A stretch of 64,000 nt of DNA from assembly GCA_032158295.1 (NCBI GenBank), contig CM063259.1, positions 15,522,064-15,586,063 on the forward strand. Reading direction: 5' to 3'. Shown here piece by piece: positions 11,721-25,400 of the stretch. The first letter of the stretch is position 1; each line of letters opens with the position of its first letter. The DNA is from Pycnopodia helianthoides (Eukaryota > Echinodermata > Asteroidea > Forcipulatida > Asteriidae). The position numbers and the translations under genes are program-made. The notes below the pieces were generated by a model, which was not told the DNA's origin, did no database searches, and worked only from the letters and a program-made list of their open reading frames with translations.

Positions 11721-13138
11721 GTTTGTGAAAAGGACCCGCCGCCTTTACCGGTTTGCAGCCAGGCTTCATGCCGCACGGAAATGTTAGGGTTGCACAGATA
11801 TTGTTATCAGCCAAGTTCGCGGTCAGGTTTTTCGTAGTCGCAAGTCAATGTTTTGGTTGCAAAGAAATTGTTATTGTGCCAGGTTCGCAGCGAGGTTGTC
11901 GTGCCGCACCTTCAATGATTTGGTTGCAACACGTCCTCTTTCAATGACGTTGTGTACAAAACAAATATTTGAAATAGAACGCAAAGACAAAAATCCCTTT
12001 CCCCCGGTGCCCTGAGCCTGAGCACCAGTCCGAAAGACTGCCGTACGAGCATTTTCAGCCAGATTTTTGCAGGCACTTTAGAGTTTTTCTGACACAAACA
12101 TACACGTTACTCAAACTGGTATAGATAAGCAAGGGAAACCATACATTGTCTGCGTATAAACAGACAAATAGTTCCAAAACAAAATTAGAATTACTACAAG
12201 CTTATAAAATGTAAAAGTGTATTCTGGTACTAATTTTTAATATAAAAAGTCAAGATTTTAAAAAGGGGCGCCCAGTGACAACGGCATTAATTGAGCCGGG
12301 GAGAGGGGGGGGGGCACGTGCCCCCCGTGACCTGACCTCCACCTACCTGTGTTTGTAGCACTGAACACTTAGCAACAGGTACTCATAATACCACACAGCG
12401 AGCAAAAACAAAAGCAAATTCCCAATACAAGAGTTACTGTCCTTGTCTGAATATTGTGAGCAGACTCTTTGAAACCAGAGTAATTCGGAAGCGGCATATA
12501 TGTGTCTGAGCCACTGTGTCACTGACACCGTGCCCTGGACAATGTAAGTCACCACCCTCACCGCACAAACAAAAACACAGCTTGCCGCGGCGTCTAGGTA
12601 TAGGACCATACTCCAGCAGCCTGGTTTCCAACCCCCCTTCCATATATAGAGCCAGGGTAGAGAAAAAACACCGTGCACCGTGACTTCCAATTCATTACTC
12701 GTCCAGGCACCGACGTACTCCAGTGAATTGTGGGTGTCACACTTTCTCCATGGTCATACTAAAAATATCATTTGCTGGAAGTCCCATTCTCTGGTGGTGA
12801 GATTCAGAGGGTTGTTTGCGACAGTTCCAGCGGTGTATGTTTCGGCGAAGTGGAGGACCATCGTAGTTTCTCCGTGGGAAAATTGATCGAACCCGAACGC
12901 ATCCTTCAAAAAGGTGAGTCGATTTTAAGATATATTTTGCAAAACTTTTTGTAAATCTAGACCCTTTGAAATATTTATAAGAATAAATGATCCAATATTG
13001 GACCGCCATTAACTCATTCGGTGGCAAGAAAAGCAGATGTTTGGACTTTGGTATGTTTGTATACAATGTACATGGCCTCATGCCAATATTGAGTGATCTA
13101 GGGAGAACAGCAGACCTAATAAATATAATTCATAGGCA
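11721..13138. other. Intergenic, no gene recognised
   Basis: The stretch holds a G-run near 12307-12315 and a GGTGAGTC donor-like site near 12911. An open frame before that site has no credible acceptor or start, so I do not call an exon. Confidence 0.4.
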
Positions 13139-13252
13139 TATGTAACGCCGATAGAAACAGGTAAACCCAAGAAAAGACCGAACTTGCTTAACATTCAAGG
13201 ATCGAGGATATGTCTCAAGAGCAGGCATTTTCTCTGGATCAGTTCGGACAGA
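13139..13252 (-). pseudogene. Ty3/gypsy retrotransposon pol fragment (reverse transcriptase thumb)
   Basis: The minus-strand translation contains the order VRTDPEK, NVKQVRSFLGF and CFYRRYI. This is a hallmark stretch just after the catalytic part of reverse transcriptase in Ty3/gypsy elements. About 38 residues are recognisable; the sequence on both sides does not continue the polyprotein and no LTRs are visible. It is a dead, truncated relic. Confidence 0.75.
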
Positions 13253-14372
13253 TGGATCGTGGCTTTGGGGTTGGACGTAACAGGCCAACGTAAAAAAAAC
13301 ACAAAAACACACACAACATCAACACGTTTGAGGAAAGATGCCCAACGTACTTCAAACTCGATAGAGTTCATAATATATGAAAAGGATTAATATTGTAAAA
13401 ATTCATATGATCGTTGAGATTATGAAATTCCAACACAATAAGGAACATACCGGACAGCCGAAAATTTGTTTGTTTGTGACAAATCCTTCCCTGAATAACA
13501 CATCAAGTACGCCGTTCTACGTCACAGCTTACGCAGCTGCATCGTAAACACGAATCCGGTATTATTACGGTAATAAACCCTGGTCTGTATCAAGCGCTGA
13601 CAAATTTACGTTTGATAACTTAAAAAAAAAAAAGTTACAGCGTAATGCAACGCAGTGAATCAACCGTAAATTCCACACGACAACTACCGTTTTCTGATGG
13701 AACCAGAACGCCCCGATGACATCTAGATTTTTTCAAACGACACCAGTAACTTTAACATTACTAATTGACACTTAGACTGCCAAGTAAAATCCAGTAAATT
13801 TACGATTTTTTCCTCCTCTTTTTCTGTCTCCCTCCCTCCCTCCCTGTTGCTTTTTATGTATTTTTTTCTACTTTTTTCAAATAACAGTACATGATTTCAT
13901 TTTCAAACCCAAACCAAATAGCTCCCCTGGATAGTGGAAAGAAAACAAAATTGCCATCCCCACAGTGACCCGACCCGTCTCACTTGAAAATTAGGGTCAT
14001 GCCACTATCCTTTTTCGGCTCCCAGCTAAGGTTAGGGTTAGGGTTAGGATTATTATTATTATATAGTACAGGGTTGTTGGAACATAATGGTGTCGGAACA
14101 TAGGTGTGCAACTCACCGCTACCGAGTGCTCGGTACATAATAGCAAGGACCTTTGCAATGCACTTTACCTAAAAAGTGTTTACCCAGAGCACAATGCTTA
14201 CAAATTCTAACCTAGCTGCATGTGAATATTAATAACAATCTGAGCTAATGTTTTGTATCAAACCGTTCAACGAAAGAAAGTACATCCCATTCAAACAAAA
14301 GATGACCACATTGGTACACAGATTTCTCAGCGGGCAAATAATGGCATTAGATAAAAAAGTGACACAACCTGA
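13253..14372. other. Intergenic, low complexity
   Basis: No gene is recognised. A short telomere-like run of three GGTTAG-type units occurs at 14030-14049, followed by ATT repeats. CCCT-rich and T-rich tracts occur around 13805-13880. Confidence 0.5.
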
Positions 14373-14762
14373 TTAAAGGAACATTACAGAATTGGATTTT
14401 GCTAACAAAACAGTTGCTGGCAGCGTAAGCACTTTATGTAATCCACCATATACATAAACTGACAAACCTGTAGAAGTTTGAGATCGATCGGCCATCTGGG
14501 TCACGAGAAAATAGTGAAAAACCGATTACTTTGCATGAAATCATATAGGTTCAACAAATGAATAAAACGCTCACTGAGCGATAAACTAAAATCGGAAAAT
14601 AAGTTTATTCATTTCTCGTCAAATATGGCATTTCAGACATAAATATTTCAGGGGATGTTTTCTACTATCATCATCATTAGACCGTGTAAGTTTTATGTAA
14701 ATCTGTGATCACAAGTATATTTTACAAGTTTTTTTCTTACCAATTCTGTAATGTTCCTTTAA
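14373..14762 (+). mobile_element. MITE, family B (TIR TTAAAGGAACATTACAG), copy 1
   Basis: The 390-bp element has terminal inverted repeats TTAAAGGAACATTACAG and CTGTAATGTTCCTTTAA. The interior is shared with 29077-29451, 36585-36960 (opposite orientation) and 62239-62460. There is no coding capacity. The ends carry TTAA, suggesting mobilisation by a TTAA- or TA-targeting transposase. Confidence 0.9.
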
Positions 14763-16401
14763 GTGTTTTCAACTGAAAAAAAAACACACCCATTACTTTA
14801 GCAAACCGGTAGGCCTATGTAGTTGACACAAAGGGGCTGTCTTCAATGATCTGCGTTGATCTTGTACCACTTATACAAAAGACATCACAATGTACACAAG
14901 CACCTGTTACTTGAAGAACCCACATGAGTTAAACCTATAAGTAAATACATGTGTTCAAATCGAAACCAATAACTGTGAAGCGTATAGCTGCCAAGGGACA
15001 GTCAGCAGTTGTGATTATAGTTTTGTCAGAAATCTGGCAACCTGCATATTTCGTTTCACCCCGTCGCATTTACATCAATCAAAGGAATATACAAAGCCCT
15101 GCATGTCCCGATGCGCACGGTCGGCGCGAAAAGGATTCTGGGTGAATATCAGGGGTGCGTTTTCGCGGTCGTAACCAATGACTGTTTGGGTTGAATTGGC
15201 CATCGGTTAATCACTGGCCAAAGACCGAAACAGTTATTGAAAAAAAAAAAAACCTTTATGGGTTTCCCCTAGATGTATTGTGGTATACTTTTTAATATGG
15301 AGCTTATTGCACAATATTAGTCTATTAGCCTTTACTATGATGGATGGTGCACACTCAAGGAGTGAACTGTTTGGTTTGGGTTCTTATTGACAAACCAAGA
15401 TGTGCCTGCTAGAAATGTGTCTACCGTTATCTCAAAATGGTTATTGGCTTTTTTGAGGAGTGCTTTAGTCAAATCATGCAACGGTTTTCATCAAATACTT
15501 CCATTCAATAAACATGTAGACAAGAAACACAAACGTGTCAACCACCAAAGCTCCCACCTCAGGGAATTCGTTCACTCTTATTGGTCAAAGACTGGTCACG
15601 TGGGAGTGTATTAACATATTATTCGCTCGGCCCCACCGGTCTCATCCCAAGACCGCTGGGATGGGCTGACGATTGTACAAATTCTTGCTTCGGATGTAGT
15701 GATGCATGATGGGAACGATTGTACTGCTGATCTAATGCGCGTAGTCTCAACATGTATCACGCACATGCGTGGAAGCTCAATGGATAATGGAAACGACTAG
15801 CATTCTTCTTTTAAAAACAAATGCCACGGGAAGGTTGCAATCGAGCCTATTTTCAGTAAAAGGTAAAGAACGACAACTAATATAATTGTTTGCAATGGAT
15901 TTACACAATGCGTATAAACAATAGAGCTACACTGTGACAGTAGAATCTTTCGTTAACAGGGAGAGGTGACTGCGTTTGAAGTTTACTATTTTTGAAACCA
16001 AAGTTGAAAGTTTGATTGCTGCAGTGGCTCGATTTAATGATGACAAAATGGCGTCGTTGCAAATCTTCGTTTCTACAAAGATTTCAGAAAACTTATCCCT
16101 ATGTATTAGGTATTCATCCCTAAAGAAAAACCCACCATCGGTTTTTTCTTTCTTTCTGTGATTTTGTTTACGTATTAGTGCTAATATAGATTCCACAAAA
16201 CCGCTGCACGTGGTATAATTTGGACGGAAATAACTTTCACATTCAAGCTATCCCACAAGGAGTCAGAAGGCATTTGGTAAAAGTTGCTTTGTTACATTGA
16301 CTATGGCAAAAAGCATATTGTTTGTGTTGTTTTTAAAAACAATAATTTGTTCGATGTCTAATCTGACAGTTTACACCCCCTGCTTGACTTTCAACTCAAC
16401 C
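14763..16401. other. Region upstream of the SLC22 gene
   Basis: No gene is recognised. A block near 15310-15440 (CTGTTTGGTTTGGGTTCTTA) recurs near 9560 (inverted) and 25860. Frames are short. The SLC22 promoter probably lies near the right end, but I see no clear TATA box. Confidence 0.4.
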
Positions 16402-19400
16402 ATGAACTTGGATGAAGCATTTCGTTACCTCGGCGACTTCGGACGCTATCAAACCTTCGTCTTCATCTTCATTAGCATCATGGGGACATGGTTCCCGGCT
16501 TGGCAGATGATGGCTATGGTGTTCACAACGGATCAGCCTTTGGGTTACCAGTGCAAGAACTCTATAACTCCCAGTGCTGGATCCCTTCTGCCCTTCACCG
16601 CAAACTTATCCGAAACCGGAAGCGGAAATGCAACAGTGTCGTCCAGGAGTGTTTCGTTGATGATGACATGGCGAAGAATGGTTCACTGGTAACCAACCAT
16701 TCAGCTTGCACAGAGTGGACCTATTATATGAAACATGGAGAGACAACCGCAGTTAGTGATGTAAGTTATTTATATTTTAGGAGCATTATTTGTCTTTTAA
16801 ATATGTCATAAAAAAGTGGTTGAAATCAGTTTCCCAGAATCTGCTAAAGATTAATTGAAATGTAAATTGTACGAAGCAACCACATGCACTTTAGCATGAT
16901 AACTATAACGTATGTCTGTTTTTTTCAAAATGTGACATTTAACTTAAGTTACTAAGTTCTTTTCGTAACTTTTCGTAAGTGTGACGTAAGCCACACCACT
17001 TCACACACATCGCTCCAACGATTACCAGAAGCCCATAGGAGTTGCATTCCAGTTTTTCTCTGAAAATGTTTGCAAGAAAAGTTGAATAACTGAACTTTCC
17101 TTCCAAAGACGTTCTTCTCAGAGTAAAGCCCGGTTCATACTTCCTGCGAATGCGAATGCGAAGCGAATTTTGGTGACGCACTAATCGGTACACGCTCCCC
17201 TTCCAATTGTGACGCAAGAAAATTCTCTTCGCCCGAAGCATTCGCAGGAAGTACGAACCGGGCTTTATACGTTTCTGTCAAATGACATTTCTAGTAAAAC
17301 TAAGACATACTAAGTGATGCACTCTAGACCAATCAAAAGGCAGAATCTTTGTAAGGGACCGTGTTATAATGCCACATACCACTGTATCTAAATCAATAAG
17401 CTTTCAACATTATTATCCCTATTCATCCGGCTTACATATACTTTAACCAAACCACAAACTTTCTCAACTACATGCGCTCTAAAAACTCCCGGTTCAGAAT
17501 TTGACCTGGATTCCGAGCTCATTAGAAGGCCTACGTTCCATTTCTGTGTCAATGTGACCCGTAAAGTGGTTACAATCTGACCTTTGACTCGGATTTCGGG
17601 TCAACTTGACACGGACTCCGGGTCAAACTGATCCAGAAATGGATCAGGCCCCCCTGGCACCCGAAACCAGGGTCATCATTGACCCCGAAGTTTTCAGAGT
17701 TTGGGGAGCCAAGCTGCTTACAATAACAAGGGTTTACTCCAACACAATACCCTCTCAGCCTTCGCAGGTTCCCATTAATATCCTCCTGTGGTAAGAGAAG
17801 CAATGTATGGTGAAGTTTCTTGCTCAAGGACACACGTGTCGCGACTTGTATTTAAACCCACACCCCGATGACTAACCAATCATAACTTGAGTCCTATGTA
17901 CTAGACTTCTCGGCGACAACACACCACACGACATTCACATAAGCCCCTTCAATACATTTTACACATGGCTGACGAAATCATCGACTTGAGCTTGAGATTC
18001 ACAATGTATAGGGGAACAACCGTACGGGTTAAGAGATCAGTGCATGTATAATGGTGATACAGTTTAATAGGAAAGAGAACTCTGCTCCATTTATTAGAAG
18101 CCTGGCTGCTGGCTGCAGGCCATTATCACAAAGTGAATGCACTAACAGAACAAGGCGCAACTATTAACAGATCTTTTATACACCTTTTAAATCCTGCGAC
18201 GCCATTTTATTGTTTGTACTTTTTTCAAAGCTAAAAACCCTTTTCAGACGTTGTAGAGACAGTTTGGCACAACAAAATAATTATAAATAATAATAATTAT
18301 AAAAATTGTTTCAATCTTGTGTGACTTCTTATATACACTCCGAAAACGAAACTTTTTGTGTACACTACCCTTTATACTATACCCTTAATAAAAAGTGTTT
18401 TATAACTGGGTCATACTGCCTAAAGGGTCATAGGCCGTGTCAACCTGTCTGAGGATAGAATTTACAGGGTTTCACATGTTTTTGCTACAAAATGAACGAG
18501 TAGCTAAGGGATTTCTTTTCTTCGGTTTATTATTTGCTGCAGACCTGTAGGCCATTGGAGTGTTTAAAAGGCCACGTGAGGCAATTTTTACAGGCAATTC
18601 GGAGACAACCAAATGCACGTACAACATGCCAAAAATTACCTTTCAGAGGCACAAGGGACATTTTTGCATACGTCCCTATTAATGACAATTTTGTGAACAT
18701 TGAAATGTGCATGCTTTGCCTTCGTGGAGATTGTCTGGAAACTGGTTGCCTGTAAATCACCTCGTATGACATAATAGCCCTTTAAATAATTGTTCGAGAA
18801 GTGACCTTTAGCAATAATACTGCATTGGACCTACTTCGGAAAATGGCACAGCATGAGGTCGGGTGCGGGGGAGGAGGGGAGACATGTACATTTTAAGCCC
18901 CTTCGTTTCAATCCATTGGTTTCGATTATGCATTGGCAAAGACTAGTTCTCGGGAACAAACAACTTTTATTGAAAACTGCACAAATGAAGTGGCTTGCCG
19001 TCGTAAGCGACGATGGAGACGGCGACTCTGAAGGTCATCTTTGTAAAGAAGAGCAACCGTTGTAGATAACAGCAAGCCAATTGGAACGGTTGCTGGTAGC
19101 TGACTCCCATGAAATAATAATACCACAACGCAAACTGGGGTGTTAAAATTGACACCATGTGCCTGGAAAAAGGCATCGAGCCTTTAGGAACCTTCTTCTG
19201 GGCAACGTTTAAAGGCACTGGAAACTTTTGGTTACTATTCAAAAATAATTGTTAGCATAAAAACTTACTTGGTAACGAGCAATGGAGAGCTGTTGATAGT
19301 ATAAAACATTGTGAGAAATGGCTCCCTCTGAAGTATACAACATAGTTTTTGAGAAAGAGGTAAATTCTCACTCAAATAATAAAAGACTTCAGCTGAAGCC

Positions 19401-22400
19401 TTTTATTATGCATCTGAAAGCACACAAAGTTAATGCAACGAGGGTGTTTTTTTCTTTAATTTTTTTCTTGCAAATTCGATGACCAATTGAGCCCAAATTT
19501 TCACAGGTTTGTTATTTTATGCATATTGGGTTACACCAAGTGAGAATACTGGTCTTTGACAATTACCAAAGGTGTCCAGTGCCTTTAAATACCACTTTTA
19601 TTCACACAAATTCATGATTTATTTCATCAGTTAAATCTTGTATGCGGGAAAGCACTCCTCTCGAAGACGGCCCAGTCTATCTTCATGGCCGGAGTCCTCG
19701 TTGGGTCGTTGGTCGCCGGGACACTGTCGGACATGTTGGGCCGTAAAACGGTCCTGACGGCCGCCAGTCTGCTCGAGGGAATATTCGGTCTTGGCCTTGC
19801 CTTCGTGTGGAGCTACACCGGCTTTGTCGGGGTTTGGTTCTTCGTCGGAATGTTTGAGCAGGTTGGTAACCTTGTTTTAAGCACTTTGTGTTAGAAAATG
19901 TTTATTTAAACTTGACAAGGTTTTCATTTCTCCGTTTGGAAAAGAAATAAGATATAAGGAGCGTTTTTTTTTTAAATATAAATAAATGTATTTTTTGATT
20001 TAATTTTGTTTAATACTAAGTACAGGTAACTTCCACTGTGGGATTTCAATTTATTATATCATTATCACCTTGAATTTACCTCTTTTCTATTTTTTGTAAA
20101 GGGACTAAATATAATCCAGTTTGTGTTAATCATGGAGATGTTTTCACCGGAGAAGAGAACCTTTGCAGGGTGTATCAACGGCGCCTTCTGGGGCATCGGC
20201 GTGGCTCTCCTCACGCCCATCGCCTACTTTCTCAGAAACTGGCGACATATGCAGATTGCTATCTCGGTGCCGAGCCTGATCGTAGCGCCGATTCTCTGGT
20301 GGTAAGCAACCAATAAGAAAGCAGCTCAAGAAAGGCTCTGATTTTCGACTTGCATGTGGAATTGGTGCAAGAAAACTGAAACGATTCCCTCCTAGGTCAA
20401 AACTGACCAGCAGACAGAATCCAATGAGTAACATTTTGACATAGCAACTGTCTCTATATTCTTAAGGATTTATTCTAAGCAGTAACTTGCAACTTAGCAA
20501 GTCACTTTACCGGACATGATTCAAATCTTAGTCGCACATTGTTTATTTCCGGTCAGCATGACCCATTTCCGGTCAGCATGACCCATTTCCGGTCAGCACG
20601 ACCCATTTCCGGTCAGCATGACCCATTTCCGGTCAGCATGACCCATTTCCGGTCAGCATGACCCATTTCCGGTCAGCATGACCCATTTCTGGTCAGCATG
20701 ACCCATTTCTGGGTCAGTAATCAAATCTGACCCAGGATTTTTGGAGTATAGGTTTACAAAGAATAAAAGATTAGGGAACACGTCAATTTAAAAGTAATCT
20801 CTTTTGATATAGCTCTCTCATCGTTATTATTGTCGTAAATTTAAACAAGATTTTCTTCAAAAGGAAAAAATTATGTTAGATATTTTCTTCACAGGGTATC
20901 CTTTGAGTCGATTCGTTGGTTGGTATCCAAAGGCCGCGTTGAGTCCGCTGAAAACATACTTCACAGAATCGCCAAGTTAAACAACCTCGACGCGCCGGAC
21001 AAGTTCTTGACTGAGGAGGATGACGCAAGCAAACCCATGTTCGAACTTAAACCGCAAAGCTCTTCGACAGATGACAACAAAAATGACACGAGCAAAAATG
21101 GCGACCAGAAGACCAGCGATGTCAGGATCGTCACCGGTGAAGGCCCTCTGCCGCCCGGTCGAGGCTTGCGACTGACCGATCTACGGAAGACACCTCTGAC
21201 GGTCCGTAACACTTTCGTCATGCTCTTTAGTTGGTAAGGATCAACAGGGTCAAACTAGATGCCATAATTATGTGAACGATTTAACGTGGATTTAAAAGAC
21301 CGGACAGCTGAACACACATTGCTCTTCAGCTTCTGTGTTTGCGGCCACTAAAGGTTATTATTATAAACTTTCATTGCAAAATGTAATATTGAGAGATTGT
21401 AAGAGGTGCAATTAACGCACCATCGTATACGAGGTACATTTGGACGATCTACAATTTCTATATATATTATTATTTTGTGAGGCATTACTGTAAGAAGTGT
21501 ATATAGGTACCAATATTAAAGTTGCCACTGCAAGGTACCAATGCAAAGGTACCGTATTTGAGGTACTCTTATAAGAGGTATCTTAGCAAGAGTGATCTCC
21601 ATTTAGAGCGCCCCATATTACAACTTTTTCCAAAACAAGTTCAGATTTCCCTTCTCGAAGCAGTAATGAATGCGTGTATAACAACTTTATAAATAACTCC
21701 TCTTTTTGAAAGGATGGTGAGCAGCATGGTCTATTATGGCATGTCACTCAACAGTTCCAATCTAGCTGGAGATAAATATCTGAACTTCTTCCTCCTTGGT
21801 CTGGTGGAGATTCCTGGCTACTTGGTTAGTTACGTCATGATGGAATGGTAAGACTCTCCCTTCTCCTCTCCCCCTTATCCCTCCCTCTACTCTCTGTCCC
21901 TCCTCTACTCCTCCTGTCCCTCCTCTACTCCTCATGTCCCTCCTCTACTCTCCTGTCCCTCCTGTCCTCCTCTACTCCTCTACTCCTCCTGTCCCTCCTC
22001 TACTCCTCCTGTCCCTCCTCTACTTCTCCTGTCCCTCCTCTACTCTCCTGTCCCTCCTTCTCCTCCTGTCCCTCCTCTACTCCTCCTGTCCCTCCTCTAC
22101 TCCTCCTGTCCCTCCTCTACTCCTCCTGCCCTCTACTCCTCCTCTCCTCCTGTCCCTCCTGTCCCTCCTCTACTCCTCCTGTCCCTCCTCTACTCCCTTC
22201 CCTCTCTGTCCCTCCTCTACTCCTCCTGTCCCTCCTCTACTCCTCCTGTCCCTCCTCTACTTCTCCTGTCCCTCCTCTACTCCTTCTGTCCCTCCTCTAC
22301 TCCTCCTCTCCTCCTGTCCCTCCTGTCCCTCCTCTACTCCTCCTGTCCCTCCTCTACTCCTCCTGTCCCTCCTCTACTCCTCCTGTCCTTCCTCTACTCC

Positions 22401-25400
22401 TCCTGTCCCTCCTCTACTCCTCCTGTCCCTCCTCTACTCCTCCTGTCCCTCCTCTACTTCTCCTGTCCCTCCTCTACTCCTTCTGTCCCTCCTCTACTCC
22501 TCCTCTCCTCCTGTCCCTCCTGTCCTCCTTACTCCTCCTGTCCCTCCTCTACTCCTCCTGTCCCTCCTCTACTCCTCCTGTCCCTCCTCTACTCCTCCTG
22601 TCCCTCCTCTACTCCTCCTGTCCCTCCTCTACTCCTACTGTCCTCCTCTACTCCTCCTGTCCCTCCTCTACTCCTCCTGTCCCTCCTCTTTTATCAATTT
22701 ACCCTTATTAAAATACACTCTCATCAGTTCTTAGGGTGACGCGCATTTTGCGGAGGTGCGTTCCAAGTGCTATAGGGGTCAATAGACACTGCTACCTTTG
22801 AAAGTCCGAAACCGAGTCCGAATTCAAGATACGAATATCTAAGGGGAGATCGAGACCGCTGACCTATAATTCCAACGCTTTTAGTAGACTGATAGACTTA
22901 TATAGTTCAAGTCGCTTTGTTTGCCGTTAATCTCGCCTAGAGGGCACTACGGTCAACTCGTTTCAAAGGGTGGATTATCACAAACTTACAAGAGATTGTA
23001 CGGCAAACAGCGATTTGCTTTCAGGTCTGTTTGACTCTATATATGGAATGAAATGCATGAACAGTAGCGGGGCATTTTGAAACTATGGCTGATTTTTATG
23101 AACACCGCTTGGTTCTAAACTTGAAATCACAGATTTATTTTACTAGCTGTGTGTCTGTACACTGTATGACGCTGATTATTTCGTGCGTGAGAAACACCGA
23201 CTACGTGCCTGATATTGGTCAGATCACAAGGGGGTTGCGGACAAGGACATTAGGAAATAAATACTGCAGCATGAGTTCAACAGTTCGGGACAAGTCCCTC
23301 CAGAAAGTTGAACTTTTGCCCGGCATTCATGAGACCATTTACTGCGTAGGTTATTTCAGTTCATCTGATGTTGTTGAAAAGCACTTACAGTACGAAATCC
23401 ACTCATACTTTTGTATCCACTCACAAAGGACATTTTTATGGATCAATCAGATAAATCATTATAATATTAAGGGATGTACAACTCGATTGGTTATTTCAGG
23501 CGTTTATTCGCTTGATGTTTGTCTTTTAAAAAATAACAAAGTCAAGTTGTAGTTCTCAACTTGAAGTAAAGAAGGTGAAAGTATCGTTTAAAGAGGAATT
23601 TCAACAAAGCAGTGTAAGAATATGATCGAATGTGTGAATCAACTCTAAAACATGATAGTACTTATTCTATCAACTTTTACCAAATTTTACCATAAATGCT
23701 TCTCTTCACATAGGGGGACAAGGAGAAGCCTGCTTTGATGTATCCAATCACGTACGAGCATAAGGATCTTGGTGCTCGGAAGTAGAAAATGGGGCTGTTT
23801 TCGTTTCTGTCCGGACGGTCCTCTTGTTTCTTCCCCATTCAAAACACAGCAACCAAAGCGAGGGTTGGACTAAAATTAAATGGATACATTTGGTAAACTA
23901 GTAGAAATTTCAGTTCATTCCCACAATAAGACTTTCCTTTCAATATTCGTATTTAAAATGGAAGCTCCTTTGACCAAATCGACTGGGTATATTGTAAGTT
24001 TCATTTTTGGATTTCCACGTCGTGCACTCGGGACCGATATTATTGGTCACTGACCTCTGAAACGTGGAGCAATTAGTTACCTTTCAAGAGATTAACAGTA
24101 AGCGAGGGAAAATATTAAACAGTAATCCCAGCGGGTGAACAACTTTGTAAACAGTGGTCACAACAGCGACACACCAGGGTGTGTTGTCCCCATCAAATCA
24201 CGGCGCATAAAGAAGGCGAGGGCGAACACTTTTGTGACAAAATAATCTGAAACGTACAAAAAGACAAACGGTGTCCATCAAAAGCTGCTGGAATTCTTCC
24301 TTCTCTTGAGGGGGTAAACAAGCACTTGTGAGACCAGGCATTGTGAGAGTTGTCACCGCTAGGGACTCTCAGACAAGGAAATACTAATCTTTTGTTGCCG
24401 AAGAAAGACTTTATGGTCACCGATTTAACGCCGAGGTGAATATTATACCTCAGTTGACTCAGAAGGGTACAAAAAAACAAAAGAAACACAAAATTCAGTA
24501 GCTGGAGGTTGAGATTTGCAATGGTCCCAAGGTCAATGGTGGAGTCGGCAGCGGGGTATCGGTGAGGTAAGGCGAGGGTTTCTGCCTTTGTTTCGCACAA
24601 AAAAACCCTTTCCCAATGTAACAACCCATGAAGTGGTCCGGTCAAATGAAGTGTTACTCAACAACCACTCTGACGGGTGTACTGACCGAAAAGTCGAAAG
24701 GTGTCACCTTTTTTTGGGAAGGATTGAGAGTGTCTAGCGAATTAATATTATTATAGAATCTTATTTCACGAGTCCTCCCGAGAGATATTTCGGCGTTTAA
24801 AATGCTTCAGAATCGAAACCAAAGTCCTTCCCTAAGAAATGGTGATACTATAGTCTCGTATTACTGGCATTTTAAAGGAAAGTTGTGGGATATTTTCTAA
24901 GAAACTTTACTAGTCGTGAATAAAAAGCATGATTTTTCTCCATAATAACTATCCATTTTCAAATCAAACTTAACTCCTTTAAAATAGTATCTTACAAAAC
25001 AACCACATTTAAAAAAAACGACATCAACACATTCGTCAGCAGTTTAAACTCTGAGAGCTTTTAATACTAGAAAAAACCCAAGGGAGATTAAATTTATTAT
25101 ACCGAATTCATATGACTTCTGACCTGCTAAGAATAATGAGGTATTGTGGCTTGTATTCTGGCCTGGAGCTACGGTGCTGGATTTGAAAGCAGATTGGGTA
25201 CAAAAGAACCATGCAACATGTCTCAATAAGCTTTCAACCGCATCCCATATTCATAATCTGATCCGGTTGTATTCGTTGTTGAATAACACAGAATACCCGG
25301 CCGTAGCCTTGATATCAAAATTAAGTATGATCCCTTTTGAAACCATGGTTTGGGAATTTGGCTTTGGCTCTGTCTGCCTGAATGAAGCCACATAAGGAAA

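Noticed and set aside
12772..12954. Open stretch ending at a GGTGAGTC donor, possibly an exon
   Set aside because: No ATG in frame and no acceptable acceptor after the in-frame stop at 12760; no family similarity.
14030..14049. Telomeric repeat, possible chromosome end or fusion
   Set aside because: Only three TTAGGG-type units followed by ATT repeats; too short to mean more than a microsatellite.
21845..22734. Two long overlapping plus-strand frames (288 and 266 codons) rich in Pro, Leu and Ser
   Set aside because: They are the 20-bp polypyrimidine minisatellite read in two phases; the unit has no stop codon, and the region lies in an SLC22 intron.
23085..23552. 155-codon open frame in SLC22 intron 5
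   Set aside because: No recognisable motif, no codon bias, and such a length is expected a few times by chance in 64 kb of six frames.
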